Below are positions 14,748 through 17,814 of a stretch of 17,814 nucleotides of DNA, one piece after another (position 1 is the stretch's first letter; the number at the start of each line of letters is the position of its first letter). Made by a program: the position numbers and the translations under genes. The notes below the pieces were generated by a model. The model worked only from the letters and a program-made list of their open reading frames with translations. It was not told the origin of the DNA and searched no databases. Source of the stretch: JAHJDO01 sp030671985 [NCBI: bacterium] (GTDB taxonomy: Bacteria > JAHJDO01); NCBI GenBank assembly GCA_030671985.1, contig DAOVHI010000008.1:1-17814 (forward strand), written 5' to 3'.

Positions 14748-15692
14748 GTTTAACCTGAACCCTTTCTTAACGGGGTGACCTCTGGTAAATTCTTCGAAAG
14801 ATACTTTTCTACCGCCCTCAAGCTGTACCTCTTTAATTAATAGTTGTCCCTTGCCTGTGCCTACTAGCCCGCCTTTATTTTTTAACAAATCCAATAAAAC
14901 ACCTGTTTTTTCTTTGCTATATGCGGACTTGTCATAAACTTCTGTTTTAAATATTCTTAATCTCTGTTTCTTGCCGGATATATTTATGAATACATAAACC
15001 CCAGGCCATGGATTCATGGCTCTTGTCATATTATTAATTTCCTCCGCGGATTTTGTCCAATCTATGAGACCGTCGGATTTTTTGAGCATTGAAACATATG
15101 TTGCCTTTGCATGATTTTGAGGAATTCGGGAACAAGTTCCTTCTTCTATCTGTAATATAGCCTCAACTAATAATTCTGCTGACAATTTGCTTAATCTATC
15201 ATGAATGGTTTCCATATTGTCTGAGAAGCTAACGCTTATTTTTTCCTGAAGCAAAATATCGCCGGCATCCATTCTTTTATTCATGAACATTATTGTTACA
15301 CCTGTTTCTTTCTCGCCGTTAAGCAATGCCCCTTGCATTGGGGCAGCGCCCCTATATTTTGGCAACAAAGACGCATGCGCATTTATGCAACCCAAGCGCG
15401 GAATATCCAGAACCTGTTTAGGAAGTATTTTGCCGTAAGCTACAACAACTACGAGATCGGGACTGAGCGCTTGAATGTTCTCAACGAATGCGTCTGTTAT
15501 TGTCTCCGGCTGAAGAATCTTAATGTTATGCTCTTGCGCGCATAATTTCACAGGAGGAGCTATCTCTCCCCTTCCTCTGCCTTTCGGCCTGTCAGGCTGA
15601 GTAACAACGCATATCACATCATGCCCGGCTTGTATAAGCGCTTTGAGACTGAGTAATGCAAAATCTGGTGTTCCCATAAAAACTAGTTTCAA
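14739..15692 (-). CDS. fmt: methionyl-tRNA formyltransferase
   Basis: Fmt transfers a formyl group from 10-formyl-tetrahydrofolate to Met-tRNA(fMet) for translation initiation. The 317-aa product has LVFMGTPDFA at the N-terminus, TQPDRPKGRGR, the hallmark INAHASLLPKYRGAAPMQ (N104, H106) and MDAGDILL (D145), giving the complete catalytic triad. The C-terminal OB-fold tRNA-binding domain (about 205-317) includes WTKSAEEINNMTRAMNPWPG. Length is normal. The usual partner def is not adjacent; the gene follows rmuC by 21 bases. Its last 90 bases are duplicated 1.87 kb away (12882-12970), and its stop overlaps that of rlmD, so this gene end has been a recombination junction. Confidence 0.97.
   Translation of the reverse strand: MKLVFMGTPDFALLSLKALIQAGHDVICVVTQPDRPKGRGRGEIAPPVKLCAQEHNIKILQPETITDAFVENIQALSPDLVVVVAYGKILPKQVLDIPRLGCINAHASLLPKYRGAAPMQGALLNGEKETGVTIMFMNKRMDAGDILLQEKISVSFSDNMETIHDRLSKLSAELLVEAILQIEEGTCSRIPQNHAKATYVSMLKKSDGLIDWTKSAEEINNMTRAMNPWPGVYVFINISGKKQRLRIFKTEVYDKSAYSKEKTGVLLDLLKNKGGLVGTGKGQLLIKEVQLEGGRKVSFEEFTRGHPVKKGFRLNSG
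14752..14840. repeat. direct repeat, copy 2 (within intact fmt)
   Basis: Partner of 12882-12970 in the same orientation. It lies inside the coding end of the complete fmt gene. Confidence 0.85.
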
Positions 15693-15713
15693 GAAAATAA
15701 CTCCTTGTATTAG

Positions 15714-16790
15714 TTATTTGGCGGACATAATGGATTTTTTATCAGACGAAGCAATATTCTCCAGTTTACTTGTGAACTTCTCCAGTCTTCGCTCTGCAGA
15801 TTCATAGGAGGATTTTGAGTGAGTGAGATGAGTGCCTATTTTTGAAAACTCCTCATAAAATCTTGCCAGATCACCATGCAGTCGAGCAAGATTGCTTATT
15901 ATGGTTTGCGCGCTTTTTTCTATCCTCATGCCTCTCAATCCCAGTAGAATTGCCTGCAAATACGCATAGAAACTGTTCGGAGACACAGGAATTACTTTTT
16001 TGCGTAAAGCGTAACTGCAAATACTTTTTTCTTCTCCCAGATTATCATCCTTTATTATGGTTTCATAATATACATTCTCTGCCGGAATATACATAAAGGC
16101 AAAATCAAACGTGCCTTCATCAGGTAATATGTATTTTGAGGCGATATTATCAACATGTTTCTTAATATCAATCACAAAGGCTTTTCTTATTTGCGACTTT
16201 TCCATTTTATCTTCTGTATTAATCAGTCTCTTAAAGTTTTCCAGCGGAAATTTTGCATCAATCGGCACCATTTGCTGAGATAGTTTAATAACAGCATCAA
16301 CCCGTTGCCCACTCTTGAAAGTATGCTGAAGCTCATAGTGCTCCGGGGACATAATCTGAGAAAGAAGATCCCCCAATAAGAACTCTCCAAAGCCTCCCCT
16401 TAACTTTGGCGCCCTGAGTATTTCCTGCAAAGACGAGATATCCTTGCCAATATCATATATCCTTTTATTTGCTTCCGCTAATTGCGTAAGCCGATTCTGC
16501 ACATCCCCAACTACTTTGGTCGTGCCTTCCAGTTTGTCGGAAAAGCTTTTATTGGCTGTTTCAAGCATTTTTATATTATTCTGCAGTTGTGTGTTTATCT
16601 GGCTAACTATCAGGGACATCTGCTGATTGAGAACCTGACTATTATCTGAGAGACTTTTACTAACCTGTTCTCTCAGATTATTCATCTCTTGATGTATAAG
16701 TGGATCAGGCAGCTGTTTTCTGTCTTTAAATAAAAGAACCAGTACCGCAAAAAACAAAAAAGTCAATATAGCTATAATATAACCTGACAT
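15714..16790 (-). CDS. rmuC: DNA recombination protein RmuC
   Basis: RmuC-family proteins limit inversions and rearrangements at short inverted repeats and carry a nuclease-like core. The 358-aa product has one N-terminal membrane helix (residues 3-21, YIIAILTFLFFAVLVLLF), then a Gln/Asn-rich coiled coil (about 30-125), then the RmuC domain: LRGGFGEFLLGDLLSQI, VDAVIKLSQQMVPIDAKFPL, FAFMYIPAENVYYETI, and SPNSFYAYLQAILLGLRGM. The VDAVI...PIDAKFP spacing fits the PD-(D/E)XK-like active site proposed for the family. It is slightly shorter than E. coli RmuC. It is first in a two-gene unit with fmt and divergent from rpsT. Confidence 0.93.
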   Translation of the reverse strand: MSGYIIAILTFLFFAVLVLLFKDRKQLPDPLIHQEMNNLREQVSKSLSDNSQVLNQQMSLIVSQINTQLQNNIKMLETANKSFSDKLEGTTKVVGDVQNRLTQLAEANKRIYDIGKDISSLQEILRAPKLRGGFGEFLLGDLLSQIMSPEHYELQHTFKSGQRVDAVIKLSQQMVPIDAKFPLENFKRLINTEDKMEKSQIRKAFVIDIKKHVDNIASKYILPDEGTFDFAFMYIPAENVYYETIIKDDNLGEEKSICSYALRKKVIPVSPNSFYAYLQAILLGLRGMRIEKSAQTIISNLARLHGDLARFYEEFSKIGTHLTHSKSSYESAERRLEKFTSKLENIASSDKKSIMSAK

Positions 16791-16866
16791 ACCAATACAT
16801 CCCCTGTTTTTCTAAAAGCTATCACTTAATACAGGCAAACTCAAGAGAATTTTAGCAGAACAGAAC

Positions 16867-16894
16867 TTGACAAAAACTTTTTATCATATAGAAT
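16867..16894 (+). promoter_or_regulatory. sigma70-like promoter for rpsT
   Basis: Perfect TTGACA (16867-16872), 16-base spacer, TAGAAT (16889-16894), 28 bases before the rpsT ATG. Confidence 0.7.
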
Positions 16895-16922
16895 TACCCG
16901 CAAACGCAAGGAGATTTTACAT

Positions 16923-17222
16923 ATGCAGAGACATAAATCAGCTCTTAAGAGAGTAAGAACAAGTAGAAAAGGATACAAAAAAAACAGAGCAGTAAAGAGA
17001 AATGTTAAAGTTGCCGTAAAGAATGTTGGCAAGCTTATAGATGAAAAAGCAAACGCGGTAGACCTGCAAAAATCCATAAGTAAATCGATCTCTTTAATAG
17101 ACAAAGCTGCTACTAAGGGAATTATTAAGAAGAACACCGCCCGCAGAAAAAAATCTCAGATAATGCAAAAAGTGAACGAGCACAACAAAAAAGCAGAAAA
17201 AGCCGGTTCTACCAAAAATTAA
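16923..17222 (+). CDS. rpsT: 30S ribosomal protein S20
   Basis: S20 is a primary 16S rRNA-binding helical protein. The 99-aa product has the family pattern: HKSALKRVRTSRKGYKKNRA at the start, KRNVKVAVKNVGKLI, and IDKAATKGIIKKNTARRKKS near the C-terminus. It is slightly longer than the usual 85-90, with a Lys-rich end. AAGGAG lies 8 bases before the ATG. It is transcribed alone from its own promoter and converges on lptE, overlapping its 3' end by 14 bases. Confidence 0.95.
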   Translation: MQRHKSALKRVRTSRKGYKKNRAVKRNVKVAVKNVGKLIDEKANAVDLQKSISKSISLIDKAATKGIIKKNTARRKKSQIMQKVNEHNKKAEKAGSTKN

Positions 17223-17709
17223 TAACTTCACTCACAATATTTCTTGCCAGATTTTCAATAGCTTTGTCTGTGGCTGCTTTCTCTGACATTCCTAATCTGC
17301 CGGAAGTATAATAAGAAGTGCTGCCTTTGATGGTTTGGGCACAGATTATCTCATTCTTATTAAGATTTCTGAATACAACTTGTGCGGTTACTATCACTCT
17401 ATACTGTTCCACGTCGTTGTTTTTATCATATCCAAGCGGCTCCGTCTTATATTCTGTTACTTTCCCTTCAAGTATAGTGTCTGCTTCTTCCTGCTTTAAT
17501 AGCCTCAGGTTTCCATCGAGAATAAGTTCATTTATGACGGCATCCGTTACCGTTACATGAATATCGTGCTCATAGGTCTTGTTCTTAAACATCGGGACAT
17601 ATACGGAGCTTATCCCAGCGTCTTTTATTGTACTGGTAGTATATCCACATCCTGCCAGGACAATCGGAATTAAAAATACAATTAAAACCTTACTCATCCG
17701 CTTATTCAT
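17209..17709 (-). CDS. lptE: LptE-like LPS-assembly lipoprotein
   Basis: This 166-aa lipoprotein has a signal peptide MNKRMSKVLIVFLIPIVLAG and a lipobox ending at C21 (VLAGC), followed by GY, as in LptE. The body shows the LptE-type alternation of strands and helices: SSVYVPMFKNKTYEHDIHVT, AVINELILDGNLRLLKQEEA, ILEGKVTEYKTEPL, and a C-terminal helix AIENLARNIVSEVI. LptE plugs and supports the LptD barrel in the outer membrane, and an lptD gene lies at the other end of this window. GGGAGG lies 5 bases before the ATG. Confidence 0.82.
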   Translation of the reverse strand: MNKRMSKVLIVFLIPIVLAGCGYTTSTIKDAGISSVYVPMFKNKTYEHDIHVTVTDAVINELILDGNLRLLKQEEADTILEGKVTEYKTEPLGYDKNNDVEQYRVIVTAQVVFRNLNKNEIICAQTIKGSTSYYTSGRLGMSEKAATDKAIENLARNIVSEVINFW

Positions 17710-17758
17710 CTTTGCCTCCCTTGATTTTTTGACCTTTATACATCCAATATCTATTTTG

Positions 17759-17788
17759 ATTCTATCAGAATGATTGAATTCATGTCAA
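17759..17788 (-). promoter_or_regulatory. sigma70-like promoter for lptE
   Basis: On the minus strand TTGACA (17783-17788) and TAGAAT (17759-17764) are separated by 18 bases, about 50 bases before the lptE start. The same pattern (TTGACA-N18-TAGATT) precedes lptD. Confidence 0.65.
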
Positions 17789-17814
17789 CTACAGAAGGCG
17801 CGTAAAAGTTAAAT

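Noticed and set aside
12753-14750. Integron, transposon or insertion sequence as the source of the fmt repeat
   Set aside because: No transposase, integrase, terminal inverted repeats or attC-like structures were seen; only the gene-end direct repeat is supported.

Overview
This window comes from a diderm, LPS-bearing bacterium of lowish GC, roughly 35-45% in most places counted by hand. Evidence for the outer membrane is an LptD-type protein at the left edge and an LptE-type lipoprotein at the right edge. The gene order rpe-ffh-rpsP-trmD-rplS-rnhB, a fused RNase HII/YraN and divergent housekeeping proteins suggest an uncultured lineage. Candidatus Omnitrophota or a PVC-group relative is my best guess. 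It is an inference from overall feel, not from a search.

Bases 1-6147 are all on the minus strand. A tight operon runs rpe > ffh > rpsP > trmD > rplS > rnhB-yraN (carbohydrate metabolism, signal recognition particle, two ribosomal proteins, tRNA m1G37 methylation, genome maintenance), followed by lptD with its own promoter. The lptD gene leaves the window at base 1. The usual rimM between rpsP and trmD is missing. From the divergent intergenic region at 6148-6309, a two-gene plus-strand operon reads out: fabF (KAS II) and an FMN-dependent FabK/nitronate-monooxygenase-family oxidoreductase with a cysteine-rich C-terminus.

Bases 8621-14750 look accessory. They hold (i) a two-gene restriction-modification-like module: a 1065-aa N6-adenine DNA methylase of the Eco57I/type IIG kind, translationally coupled to a 225-aa protein with a PD-(D/E)XK-like nuclease motif; (ii) a remnant of the 3' end of fmt at 12875-12970; (iii) an orphan CheY-like response regulator with a cysteine-rich insert; and (iv) an rlmD/rumA-type 23S rRNA m5U methyltransferase whose GC is visibly higher than its neighbours'. 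The fmt remnant is a direct repeat (about 85% identical over 89 bases) of the 3' end of the intact fmt at 14739-15692. The response regulator and rlmD are therefore bracketed by two copies of the same gene end, which points to insertion or recombination at that site.

Bases 14739-17814 return to housekeeping functions: fmt (initiator tRNA formylation) and rmuC on the minus strand, then divergent rpsT (S20) on the plus strand, which overlaps convergently with lptE. Good sigma70-like promoters are visible for lptD, fabF, the response regulator, rpsT and lptE. I found no tRNA, rRNA, CRISPR array, transposase or integrase, and no convincing hairpin-plus-T terminators.
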